From IMG/VR virus record IMGVR_UViG_3300025000_000136, positions 1 through 52,425 of that record: DNA of 52,425 nucleotides, one strand, 5' to 3'. The notes beneath the pieces were generated by a model. The model had not been told where the DNA came from. It made no database searches and was given only the letters and a program-made list of their open reading frames with translations. This DNA comes from a virus. A program made the position numbers and the translations under genes. Within the stretch, counting starts at the first letter, position 1. Each line of letters starts with the position of its first letter. Shown one piece after another: positions 33,618 through 40,199 of the stretch.

Positions 33618-33878
33618 TTATTCAAGATCAGTTATGGTTAATGCTTTAGTTACTTTGGTTTGACTGAACTTTTGCCTTATAAAGTTGATGGATTCCTGAG
33701 TTGGAGGATCTTTCGGATCATCACAGAGATAAATGATTCCGTAGTAAATACTTAGTCTGAGAATCTGACTAACTGTGGAGATTTCAGCCTGATTGATGCC
33801 CTTGGAGATTAGGCCATCTCTAGCTTTGGCAAGATCATTTACTGTCATTCTGGTTGAAACTACGCGAGATTTGCTCAT
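33618..33878 (-). CDS. ribbon-helix-helix DNA-binding protein candidate
   Basis: 86 residues, AAAGGAATCTAACC leader. The N-terminal VVSTRMTVND strand, a helix (LAKARDGLISKG) and a second helix (STVSQILRLSIYYG) make an RHH fold. The second-helix sequence is close to that of the protein encoded at 34553-34948 (LTSLSQLVKIIY), so the two look paralogous. Probably a dimeric transcription repressor of early genes. Target sites are unknown. Confidence 0.65.
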   Translation of the reverse strand: MSKSRVVSTRMTVNDLAKARDGLISKGINQAEISTVSQILRLSIYYGIIYLCDDPKDPPTQESINFIRQKFSQTKVTKALTITDLE

Positions 33879-33899
33879 GGTTAGATTCCTTTAAAGTTA

Positions 33900-34124
33900 T
33901 TAATAAGGCCCAATGATTCCAGTGGATATGTTTTCAAACTCTTCTCGTAAGCGACGAAGTTCTTTAGCTTTTTTCTGGCCATCTGCGATAATGGAATCCA
34001 TTTTGTCAGGATCACTGCTTGGAGTGTATTGTTCATACGCTGCACTTAAAAGATGTGCAGTAATAAGAGATGAAAGATGTTTTATAACGAGTTTGTTTGC
34101 TCTTTCAATGGATGTTCTATTCAT
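33900..34124 (-). CDS. small helical protein between NADAR and RHH genes
   Basis: 74 residues, AAGGAGACCTGTC leader; its start overlaps the NADAR gene end by 8 bases. Mostly helical and charged (IADGQKKAKELRRLREEFENI). It lies in a tightly packed block (RHH, NADAR, this gene, RHH), so it may work with NADAR. No family recognised. Confidence 0.55.
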   Translation of the reverse strand: MNRTSIERANKLVIKHLSSLITAHLLSAAYEQYTPSSDPDKMDSIIADGQKKAKELRRLREEFENISTGIIGPY

Positions 34125-34560
34125 GACAGGTCTCCTTATTTAATTCATCTCTAATCTTCATAATTAATCGACCAAGGTGATTTTCTCCCATGCCAGTCTT
34201 TAGACAGATACCAAAAAATTTATCATTCCAATAATTACCTTCTTGAATATTTTGATTTCCTGTTGCTAAAAGATTACTTTTGTAAGGTTCTTGATTGAAC
34301 TTTACTCTTATAAGATCTTCCATGAGTTTGAGTCTGAATGAATCGTTCCAATCTTCTATAAGTTTGATCTTTCTTGAAGTCATTTTTACTTTTCCTGCAG
34401 AGTTGTTTTCATTAGCACAAAAGTCTTTCCAGGTAGATTCATCAGACTTAAAAGACATATAAGCATGTTCTACTGAAGGATAATTACGATTTTCTATGCT
34501 AATTGTTACTGGTGCAAAGTTGCTGAGCCATCTATAGTTTCCTTGAAAATCTTTAATCAT
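34117..34560 (-). CDS. NADAR-family N-glycosidase/ADP-ribosylation reverser
   Basis: 147 residues from the ATG 8 bases inside the upstream gene's end, preceded by AAGGAGATGAAGAAG; an earlier Met at 34590 has no site. NADAR marks are clear: YRWLSNFAP, YPSVEHAYMSFK, LLATGNQNIQEGNYWNDKFFG and GENHLGRLIMKIRDEL. Some NADAR proteins remove ADP-ribose from guanine in DNA placed there by DarT2 toxins; others (YbiA) hydrolyse riboflavin intermediates. In a phage, an anti-toxin or anti-defence use is likely but unproven. Confidence 0.88.
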   Translation of the reverse strand: MIKDFQGNYRWLSNFAPVTISIENRNYPSVEHAYMSFKSDESTWKDFCANENNSAGKVKMTSRKIKLIEDWNDSFRLKLMEDLIRVKFNQEPYKSNLLATGNQNIQEGNYWNDKFFGICLKTGMGENHLGRLIMKIRDELNKETCHE

Positions 34561-34948
34561 CTTCTTCATCTCCTTCGTCCATCCAATCACTCGGAGGACT
34601 GAAATCAGTTACAGTGCCTATGGAAGATTCGGATATCTCATCTGGCAATGGCATGAAAAGAGTTGACTTATTCAAACTTACTAGGTTTTCTTCATCATCT
34701 GCCAGGCTAGAGAGATTGATTTCCCTTTTCTTTGGACTGATGATGAAATTCTTAATTTCGTTCATGATTTTTGGGTCTACTTGATCTGTTTGGCCAAGTG
34801 ACATTTTGGCTAAATAATCAGTATAGATGATTTTGACTAGTTGGCTAAGACTAGTGAGGTGGAAGTCTGGCTCAAGTGCGCGAACAATTTGCAGGCCACG
34901 GGCTAGCTGATAGGGAGATAGACGGAAAGTTATGACTGGATTTGACAT
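34553..34948 (-). CDS. ribbon-helix-helix protein with acidic C-terminus
   Basis: 131 residues, AAGGAACCAAGCTC leader. VITFRLSPYQLARG, then a helix, then LTSLSQLVKIIYTDYLAKM form an RHH domain in residues 1-48. A linker and a strongly acidic C-terminus follow (SDWMDEGDEEDD). It partly overlaps NADAR. Probably a DNA-binding repressor; the acidic tail may contact protein or mimic DNA. Confidence 0.65.
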   Translation of the reverse strand: MSNPVITFRLSPYQLARGLQIVRALEPDFHLTSLSQLVKIIYTDYLAKMSLGQTDQVDPKIMNEIKNFIISPKKREINLSSLADDEENLVSLNKSTLFMPLPDEISESSIGTVTDFSPPSDWMDEGDEEDD

Positions 34949-34960
34949 GAGCTTGGTTCC

Positions 34961-35419
34961 TTATAATGATTGCTGGTTAATAGTTTGTGTTTGCCTAAAA
35001 GTTCGCAAGATTGCTTCTTGCTGTTCTTGGTTCAAAGATGCAAGAATCTGTTTTGCCAAGACTTCAATATTGATAGGTTCCTTGGCTGTGGGAATCTTTG
35101 CAATTTTGGCTGTTTCCCTCTTTTGGATATTGAACTTACTTATACTGATGTTATAATCTATGATGCGATACAAATCGGCTTTTTCTTTCCAGGCCATAGC
35201 CGCTTCTTGGTAGGCAAGTTGTGTCTCTTCTTTCTTCTTGTTCAGGGGAACTAGCTCAGATTTTGTAGCTGTTGCCAAGTTGCTGAGTGCTTTATGATAG
35301 CAGGTCTTGCAAAGATGCTCATGCAAGCCCAGTTGGTGGAGGTTATGAAGTTCTCGCTGACTCAAATCAAAGCCGACTGCATTATTGAGGGTTTGGCAAA
35401 CTGGGCATAGTTTCTGCAT
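34961..35419 (-). CDS. zinc-finger and coiled-coil early protein
   Basis: 152 residues, AAGGAAAGGAAAATAACC leader. CPVCQTL at residue 5 and CKTCYHKAL at ~37 form a four-Cys zinc site. A coiled coil follows (~residues 55-90), then a basic/Pro linker. The end LNQEQQEAILRTF belongs to the C-terminal motif also seen in the proteins ending at 20670, 27361 and 39300. Possibly a nucleic-acid-binding adapter. Confidence 0.6.
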   Translation of the reverse strand: MQKLCPVCQTLNNAVGFDLSQRELHNLHQLGLHEHLCKTCYHKALSNLATATKSELVPLNKKKEETQLAYQEAAMAWKEKADLYRIIDYNISISKFNIQKRETAKIAKIPTAKEPINIEVLAKQILASLNQEQQEAILRTFRQTQTINQQSL

Positions 35420-35421
35420 GG

Positions 35422-35637
35422 TTATTTTCCTTTCCTTAATAGGGAGAAAATTTGACTGCTGGGAGACCTTGAATCTATGATCTGATCATTATGCTTGAGG
35501 TAATTGCCACTCTTGAGCCAGTTTGTAAGTTCGAAGTAAGTAACTTCGGTAAGGAATTTAAATCCGCAATAAGTATCGCTGGATGAGAAGAACCTGATTG
35601 TGGGACGCTTAACTTTGGAGCGTTTCTTAATTGACAT
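35422..35637 (-). CDS. small basic hypothetical protein
   Basis: 71 residues. It opens with a basic segment (KKRSKVKRPTIRFF) and ends two bases before the zinc-finger gene. The ribosome site is weak (AGG 10 bases upstream). A shifted reading frame at 35475-35675 was rejected. No family recognised. Confidence 0.5.
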   Translation of the reverse strand: MSIKKRSKVKRPTIRFFSSSDTYCGFKFLTEVTYFELTNWLKSGNYLKHNDQIIDSRSPSSQIFSLLRKGK

Positions 35638-35658
35638 GAGCTTAACCTGGGTTGATTT

Positions 35659-35979
35659 TTAGAATGGGCAGCCAAAGAAAAACCTCAATTTACCTTTTAA
35701 TTCAGGGCGAAACTTTCCAGTAGTTTTTATTTGGTTAATTAAGGAAATGATTCCATCTAAGGAGTTTTCATAAGCTACACAACAAGCAGCTTCGGCTTCT
35801 TCTTCATCATTTAAAGGCTTAAACTTATATCCTTGATCTGTGACTAAGGAAAAGCTCCAACAGGTTATTAAGTTCTTATCTAGGTCTATCTTCTTAATAT
35901 ATGCTGGCATTGTATCACCATCGCTGTAACAATAGGTAAATTCATGCCCTTGGAAAGCCATAATCTCTTGTGAGGTCAT
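35659..35979 (-). CDS. hypothetical phage protein
   Basis: 106 residues, AGGAGATTACA leader. It has alternating strands at the N-terminus (EFTYCYSDGD, AYIKKIDLDKNLITCW), then an acidic helical part with a CC pair, and ends in FFFGCPF. No family function known. Upstream lies the palindrome GTTCATAAATGAAC. Confidence 0.55.
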   Translation of the reverse strand: MTSQEIMAFQGHEFTYCYSDGDTMPAYIKKIDLDKNLITCWSFSLVTDQGYKFKPLNDEEEAEAACCVAYENSLDGIISLINQIKTTGKFRPELKGKLRFFFGCPF

Positions 35980-36023
35980 TGTAATCTCCTGTTAGTTTGT
36001 CTTGTGAATGGCTCTGCCTGGTC

Positions 36024-36037
36024 GTTCATAAATGAAC
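36024..36037. repeat. palindrome GTTCATAAATGAAC (intergenic copy)
   Basis: 6-bp arms around AA in the 80-base gap between two minus-strand genes. It is one of four copies of GTTCA-N4-TGAAC in the window (others at 23665, 40537 and 49697). Flanks GGTC and AGCC extend it imperfectly. Possibly an operator for a dimeric protein. Confidence 0.6.
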
Positions 36038-36060
36038 AGCCAAACTAATTATTTGCCCAG

Positions 36061-36618
36061 TTAGTTTATTTTAACTCTTGTTTGAATAAGAATTTCTTTA
36101 ATGCAATCAAGTTGTTCTGCAAGCAATTTACATTCATTTTTTACATAAGACAAAGAACGTACTTCATCTTTGTCTGCATATCCATATTTGTCCTCATAGT
36201 CAAGAATCCATTTCATTCTATTTAAGCCAAAATACTTAACAGCTGTTTTCAAATCTTTACCATCTCCATAATGCCCACAATCAAAACCAAAGTACCAAAC
36301 CTTATCAAATTGGTTTGTTGGAAAATTGGACAAATGTGATAATCCTGAATAAGTAATTCCTCCATGAACATTTACTAATAATGATAATCTTGCCTCTTTT
36401 CCATCCCAACAAAAGATGTCAATAAGAGATTTTTTACCAATAGTTGAGTTTGATATTTCTTGTAAAAGTTCTGGTGATTTTATATCTTGACTATAAGCAA
36501 TTCCGAACAGTGGATGATCTGGAGTGACCGCTACATATCCGCAGCGATGCCCAATTTTAGTGAAAACAACTACACATTTATACCCTTGATAAAAGAAAAC
36601 TGATTCTGTTCTAAACAT
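36061..36618 (-). CDS. conserved phage hypothetical protein
   Basis: 185 residues, CTAAGGAGTCTTAATT leader. The Cys/Trp motif KVWYFGFDCGHYGDGKD and a C-terminal helical part (YVKNECKLLAEQLDCI) match a protein family common in unrelated phages, with no known function. Predicted alpha/beta; no catalytic motif is apparent beyond several His/Asp/Cys residues in the conserved segment. AT-rich. Confidence 0.65.
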   Translation of the reverse strand: MFRTESVFFYQGYKCVVVFTKIGHRCGYVAVTPDHPLFGIAYSQDIKSPELLQEISNSTIGKKSLIDIFCWDGKEARLSLLVNVHGGITYSGLSHLSNFPTNQFDKVWYFGFDCGHYGDGKDLKTAVKYFGLNRMKWILDYEDKYGYADKDEVRSLSYVKNECKLLAEQLDCIKEILIQTRVKIN

Positions 36619-36684
36619 AATTAAGACTCCTTAGATTGAGATTGCGCTTGTTAAGAGTAGGCGATTTTGTCGCTTGCTTAGATG

Positions 36685-36786
36685 CTATCTAAGGTGTTCA
36701 ATGTAACTAATTAATCCGTAGGTAATGATGATGAATGTTGCAATGATTACTAATCGCTGAAAGAAGGATAGTTTTTCAGTTTTCAT
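36685..36786 (-). CDS. 33-residue membrane peptide
   Basis: Starts MKTEKLSFFQRLVIIATF, with AAGGAGACAGCC as ribosome site. One hydrophobic helix (residues 12-28) is preceded by a basic N-terminus. It fills the gap between two same-strand genes. Unknown role. Confidence 0.55.
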   Translation of the reverse strand: MKTEKLSFFQRLVIIATFIIITYGLISYIEHLR

Positions 36787-36828
36787 GGCTGTCTCCTTGG
36801 TTGAGGTTATCAATCTTGCTAACTCAAC

Positions 36829-36869
36829 AACAGGTTAGAATCCTTAAATTTGATTGTTTCTAACCTGTT
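36829..36869. terminator. 12-bp hairpin between small genes
   Basis: Perfect 12-bp arms AACAGGTTAGAA and TTCTAACCTGTT with a 17-base loop. No T-run on either strand, so it may act as an RNA stabiliser or processing site rather than a terminator. Confidence 0.4.
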
Positions 36870-36884
36870 ATTCAGTCAGCGAGG

Positions 36885-37097
36885 TTATTTAATGCTTACC
36901 AGAACGCCATCCTTCAATTGGCCTTGGCCATACCATTTATGTGGCTCTGGATAATGTGGGCCTTCCAAATAGATAGTGCCATTGGCAGGTACTGACGGTC
37001 CGAATGGCCCTGGCTGGTAGCAAGTTATTTTCTCTCCGGCTGCCAGGGCAAGTTTAATTTCTTTCTTTGTCTTAAAGTTTTTGATTGTATAGGCCAT
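36885..37097 (-). CDS. small proline/glycine-rich protein
   Basis: 70 residues, AAGGAGAACTCAGC leader. A basic N-terminus (MAYTIKNFKTKKEIKLAL) is followed by a Pro/Gly-rich beta region (GPFGPSVPANGTIYL). No family known. Confidence 0.55.
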   Translation of the reverse strand: MAYTIKNFKTKKEIKLALAAGEKITCYQPGPFGPSVPANGTIYLEGPHYPEPHKWYGQGQLKDGVLVSIK

Positions 37098-37109
37098 GCT
37101 GAGTTCTCC

Positions 37110-37337
37110 TTACTTTATGATTGTTTTGTCAGTTACTTGCCATCCAAATGAATTCCATCTGCCTGCTGTTGGGTCTGTAATCATAGTTGAGATTAAAGTT
37201 ACTTTCCGAGAATCCTTAGCTGCTAGGTTAATTGCATCTTCACTTGTGGCCGGATAACATGCATCATACCGCAGCATGTCAAGGGGGAAATCTTTGCTGC
37301 CTTGTACTGTAAACTTGCACCAGCTGTTCTTTGCCAT
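37110..37337 (-). CDS. small hypothetical protein
   Basis: 75 residues, AAAGGAGCTAAC leader. It has an alpha/beta mix; residues YPATSEDAINLAAKDSRKVTLI suggest a small helix-strand unit. The C-terminus ends GWQVTDKTIIK. Adjacent to a similar-sized gene on the same strand. Unknown. Confidence 0.55.
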   Translation of the reverse strand: MAKNSWCKFTVQGSKDFPLDMLRYDACYPATSEDAINLAAKDSRKVTLISTMITDPTAGRWNSFGWQVTDKTIIK

Positions 37338-37390
37338 GTTAGCTCCTTTGACTGTTGGTTACAGGCAGGCACTTGCGATGCTCTGTTAGG

Positions 37391-37681
37391 TTAGGCAACT
37401 CTGAAAAAGGTCATAATCTGGCCATTAGTTCCAAATATGTGGCCCGTGGCTGTTTTGTTCTTGACTGTAATCCAGATGACTTCCTCAGGTGTCATAAGGC
37501 CAGCTTGTATGCGATTCCTAATAATGAAGAGATAATTCGGATCACAGGTGGCTATGACTTGAATGGATGTCCAAATCTTTGGCTTTTCTGCCTGTTGTTC
37601 AGGCATCCAAATAGTGCATTGATCCTTCAGGTATAGTAGTTCTTCCTGCTCTAGGGCATAGTAAAATTTGATGTCGTTCAT
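37391..37681 (-). CDS. hypothetical protein, coupled to upstream Cys protein
   Basis: 96 residues. I chose the ATG at 37681, which overlaps the upstream stop as ATGA; an earlier Met at 37801 lies inside that gene. Strands and helices alternate (FYYALEQEELLYLKDQC, YLFIIRNRIQAG, IWITVKNKTATG). No family recognised. Confidence 0.5.
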   Translation of the reverse strand: MNDIKFYYALEQEELLYLKDQCTIWMPEQQAEKPKIWTSIQVIATCDPNYLFIIRNRIQAGLMTPEEVIWITVKNKTATGHIFGTNGQIMTFFRVA

Positions 37682-37941
37682 ATCTTGGCCTTGGCCTTCT
37701 TTATGGCTTGTCTCAAACTTTCTGCTATTGCCAGCTTTGGATTGTTCTTGCTGATTATGAGAGCTTCCAGCCTGAGCTTTAGGTTCTCTATTTTGGTCCA
37801 TGAAAAGTCATGGTTTCTTGCAATGTAGATTAGGCTAGCTTTACATGGATCACAGACATTTGATCGACCTTTAATTATGGTGATTGCCTGCCTGCAAATG
37901 CTGCAATGAGTTTGAACTTTTTCAATCTTGGTTGATTGCAT
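37678..37941 (-). CDS. small zinc-finger protein
   Basis: 87 residues. CSICRQA and CDPCKAS (CxxC pairs ~17 residues apart) make one zinc site at residues ~13-33, and the C-terminal half is a basic helix (ESLRQAIKKAKAKI). The ribosome site is weak. Probably nucleic-acid binding. Confidence 0.6.
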   Translation of the reverse strand: MQSTKIEKVQTHCSICRQAITIIKGRSNVCDPCKASLIYIARNHDFSWTKIENLKLRLEALIISKNNPKLAIAESLRQAIKKAKAKI

Positions 37942-37983
37942 GGCTGCTCTTGGTTGTAATTCAGGTTAAGGGTTGTAATTCAG

Positions 37984-38148
37984 TTAGTAGTCCAAACTTG
38001 CCGATGCTAACCTATCACTGACAATGCTGACTGTTTGGCTAAGGCTGATCATTTCTCGTTCGTGTAAATCTTTGATTTGCCATACCAATTCATTGAACAA
38101 TTCATTCGCTTCGTTCCATCGAATATCTTTCCAGTCATTCTGCTGCAT
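37984..38148 (-). CDS. first gene after the main early promoter
   Basis: 54 residues (starts MQQNDWKDIRWNEANELF), with GGAGGTCACC before the ATG. It is an amphipathic coiled-coil-like helix and acidic overall. It lies about 60 bases below the TTGACA/TACAAT promoter, so it should be among the earliest proteins made. No family recognised. A different frame (38049-38234) was rejected. Confidence 0.65.
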   Translation of the reverse strand: MQQNDWKDIRWNEANELFNELVWQIKDLHEREMISLSQTVSIVSDRLASASLDY

Positions 38149-38205
38149 GGTGACCTCCAGGTAATGGTTGTTGGATGGTGAGATAACATAGCTATATCAT
38201 GGTAG

Positions 38206-38234
38206 ATTGTACCGTATACGTGTGGCGGTGTCAA
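38206..38234 (-). promoter_or_regulatory. main early promoter TTGACA-17-TACAAT
   Basis: Minus strand: perfect -35 TTGACA, 17-bp spacer, -10 TACAAT (five of six). It points into the long minus-strand early block. A copy of GTATACGT lies within the spacer, so a bound protein there would block polymerase. Confidence 0.85.
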
Positions 38235-38642
38235 CCTGTTTTTTCGTAAACGGTGCTACCGGTTGGGCGTGGCTATGTTGTAGCTATTTTGTGGAACCTA
38301 TATAGTACGTGGGTGGCGGGTGGCGTAGCCATGCCGGAAAAGCGGTCAGGATGGCCGGCGGTTGCGTCCGGCGATGCCGGTGGCTATGTGGGTATGGCTG
38401 TGGGTGAACGTAGCGTGGTGGGTACGTGTCGGGCATGTAGTGGGATAGTATACGTGTTGGCGGGTATACGTATAAAATCTCCCCCCCCTTTGGCCCTCGT
38501 ATTTAAGTATTTAATAAAAAAATTATATACTAACATAGACCTCCCCCCTCCTCCATTCTGTTTTCTGTATACGTTTACACCTATACAGCTTCCTTGAAAG
38601 GGGGGGAGGTTAGAGTTTACGTTGCCCTTAGTACACGTATAC
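38214..38642. repeat. five copies of GTATACGT
   Basis: Copies at 38214, 38448, 38464 and 38567 on the + strand and at 38635-38642 on the minus strand. The core GTATAC is palindromic. One copy is in the early promoter spacer. Two are 16 bases apart at 38448/38464. This is a likely operator or iteron array. Confidence 0.7.
38478..38612. repeat. polypyrimidine and polypurine tracts
   Basis: TCTCCCCCCCCTTT (~38479), ACCTCCCCCCTCCTCC (~38540) and AAAGGGGGGGAGGT (~38598). The first and third are inverted complements and the second is a direct relative of the first. They could form a hairpin or triplex. Confidence 0.45.
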
Positions 38643-38886
38643 AACCAGTCTAATAATTCCAACCACTTACCTAGTATCTTTTGATATTGTTTGTTAGGTG
38701 CACTACCTATGATAGCTGTTAGGCTACTACAGCGTAGTATATAATGTTCCTAGCAAAGACCGTGCCAGGGGCGCGAAATATCTGCATCTACGTAACCATT
38801 TCATTAAATACTTACATGATCTATGTAAGCAAACTCTTAACCTAACACGCATCGTAAGTGGCACCTAACACGATGTAGCAAACATA

Positions 38887-38914
38887 AGTATAAGCAAAAT
38901 TGATATATTGACAA
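38887..38914 (-). promoter_or_regulatory. possible second minus-strand promoter
   Basis: TTGTCA, 16-bp spacer, TATACT on the minus strand, pointing to the GTATACGT region. It overlaps a + strand TTGACA. The first gene downstream is ~740 bases away, so it may make a leader or small RNA. Confidence 0.35.
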
Positions 38915-38944
38915 CCTCTTCAACAGGCATAACTTGCCCGAAAT

Positions 38945-38980
38945 GCAAAAAGGCTAGCAAGAATTAATCTCACTAGCCTT
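38945..38980 (-). terminator. intrinsic terminator after 39021-39236 gene
   Basis: 8-bp stem (AAGGCTAG and CTAGCCTT, 15-base loop) followed on the minus strand by TTTTTGC. It lies 40 bases after the 71-residue gene and ends the small upstream operon. Confidence 0.65.
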
Positions 38981-39020
38981 GCAAGTTTTTGCTAAACAGC
39001 AAAGGTTGTTAGGCATTAAC

Positions 39021-39236
39021 TCACTTGATCAATTCAATTAGTATACCCGTTCCAATTGCTTTATTGTACCTTGCCGGAAAATCCCCGATAAACTTTAACA
39101 CTCCAGGCACGTTATTTAAATCTTTTCCCAAGATGCAACGAATTACTGCCATATCATCTTTCGAAGATGTACTTTTTATTGCTTTCCCGAACCATTGCCC
39201 ATATTCAAGGTCTTTTCGTAAACGATTAATCTTCAT
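39021..39236 (-). CDS. small hypothetical protein
   Basis: 71 residues, AATAGGAATCATT before ATG. A basic N-terminus (MKINRLRKDLEYGQW) is followed by an alpha/beta part. It ends in LIELIK. It is the last gene of the operon from the promoters at 39837-40199. Unknown. Confidence 0.55.
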   Translation of the reverse strand: MKINRLRKDLEYGQWFGKAIKSTSSKDDMAVIRCILGKDLNNVPGVLKFIGDFPARYNKAIGTGILIELIK

Positions 39237-39299
39237 AATGATTCCTATTAAGTGCCGGACATAATCGCATGGACTATGCCCGGTATTGAATGGTTAAAG

Positions 39300-39758
39300 T
39301 TATTCAGGTTGTGCAAATTGTGCCGCTTGCATCTTTGCGATAAGTTCCGCAAGTTCCGTCGGGGACAATTTGGACATTGCATCAATCGCTTTTTGCTGGT
39401 CACTTTTGGCATTCTCAGGACGTTTAGAGATAGTCCATTCTCGCTTATCAACATTGGCTTGACCAGTTTCTGGGGACCATTCGCCCTTTACCGGAGCTTT
39501 GAAAATTGCCCGATCATCAATCAAGTCTGCACTAATGCCATTCTGTAACAGGTGCAACAATGCACCCCGTTCCCTGGCCCATGCCAAGAACATCTCTTCA
39601 TTGTCAAAGATTTCCGGCGTTGGGTAATTACTTCTCGGCAAAGTATGCTTGACCGATCCATAACTCTTGCGAATCACTTTCCCGTCTTTGTCCTTGATTT
39701 CCGGGACAGAAGTTTCTGTATTCAAAGTTTCCAGTGTGACATAAATTGATTGTGCCAT
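39300..39758 (-). CDS. early protein with shared C-terminal helix
   Basis: 152 residues, ACCGGAGGTATTACC leader. N-terminal strands (SIYVTLETLN), then a charged region, a helix (EEMFLAWARERGALLHLL) and a linker rich in Lys/Glu. The C-terminus KAIDAMSKLSPTELAELIAKM carries a variant of the L-x-x-L-S motif seen in three other proteins. It has its own TTGACA/TATATA promoter, so it is probably made early and in quantity. No family recognised. Confidence 0.65.
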   Translation of the reverse strand: MAQSIYVTLETLNTETSVPEIKDKDGKVIRKSYGSVKHTLPRSNYPTPEIFDNEEMFLAWARERGALLHLLQNGISADLIDDRAIFKAPVKGEWSPETGQANVDKREWTISKRPENAKSDQQKAIDAMSKLSPTELAELIAKMQAAQFAQPE

Positions 39759-39836
39759 GGTAATACCTCCGGTTTCTCTTTTGTGGACGATTCCACATTT
39801 TCAGGATACAAAACTATTTTGTTCCTGATGATTACT

Positions 39837-39864
39837 TATATACTACTTATTTCGTGACTGTCAA
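39837..39864 (-). promoter_or_regulatory. promoter TTGACA-16-TATATA
   Basis: Perfect -35, 16-bp spacer, -10 TATATA on the minus strand. The ~80-base leader contains a perfect hairpin TGTGGA-ATCG-TCCACA. It drives the 152- and 71-residue genes. Confidence 0.75.
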
Positions 39865-39867
39865 GTT

Positions 39868-40050
39868 TTATTTCTTCCCCTCTCGAATAGAAATAATTTC
39901 TTTGACTGTATTATTCTGCATAATCTTAACAGTCTGAAAAATTACAACCAATTCTTTCGTGCTAAGTTTATGCAAGTTTTCCATTACTCCGAAATAACCT
40001 TCGATCTGTTCAATTAATTTTTCTCTCTGTACCAATTCTTTCTCTTCCAT
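39868..40050 (-). CDS. small helical early protein
   Basis: 60 residues, a lysine/glutamate-rich coiled-coil-like helix (EKELVQREKLIEQIEG, KIMQNNTVKEIISI). The ribosome site is weak (AAAGGCC). It lies below two tandem TTGACA promoters. No family known. Confidence 0.55.
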   Translation of the reverse strand: MEEKELVQREKLIEQIEGYFGVMENLHKLSTKELVVIFQTVKIMQNNTVKEIISIREGKK

Positions 40051-40090
40051 GGCCTTTTACTTCCCTACTCTTGGCACCATTGCCAATTCC

Positions 40091-40119
40091 TGTTTATCAA
40101 ACTTCGCAAGGTTTGTCAA
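40091..40119 (-). promoter_or_regulatory. promoter TTGACA-17-TAAACA
   Basis: Minus strand, perfect -35, 17-bp spacer, weak -10. It lies about 40 bases before the 60-residue gene. Confidence 0.5.
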
Positions 40120-40170
40120 GAATTATTTTTCACCTTGTTTCATTCTCTACTTGTCTCACCTTTCACCAGT

Positions 40171-40199
40171 ACAATACTTCCCCATTCTTGCTTTGTCAA
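40171..40199 (-). promoter_or_regulatory. promoter TTGACA-17-TATTGT
   Basis: Minus strand, perfect -35, 17-bp spacer, -10 matching four of six. It sits 80 bases upstream of the promoter at 40091-40119, forming a tandem pair. Confidence 0.6.

Larger units (their letters stand above)
38149..39020. other. gene-free control region with repeats
   Basis: 870 bases with no supported gene. Contents: a GC- and GT-rich part (38250-38460) unlike the rest of the genome, five GTATACGT copies, C8, C6 and G7 tracts, a pair of inverted GTTAGGTGC/GCACCTAAC motifs (~38694 and ~38860), a minus-strand promoter at each end and a terminator at 38945-38980. It could hold an origin or a transcription switch. Confidence 0.55.

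Noticed and set aside
35475-35675. 66-codon minus-strand frame
   Set aside because: The alternative frame at 35422-35637 ends two bases before the next gene and shows a more protein-like sequence.
38049-38234. 61-codon minus-strand frame
   Set aside because: It overlaps the promoter -35, and the 54-residue frame at 37984-38148 has a better ribosome site (GGAGG) and position.
38253-38597. 114-codon open frame on the + strand in the control region
   Set aside because: No ribosome site, odd composition, and it crosses the GTATACGT array and C8 tract. It is open only because the island is poor in stop codons.
38384-38662. Minus-strand open frame across the same island
   Set aside because: Runs through the homopolymer tracts with no ribosome site, and its translation is low-complexity.
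38694-38930. Possible tRNA or small RNA in the control region
   Set aside because: No cloverleaf or T-loop sequence could be found; only short inverted repeats.
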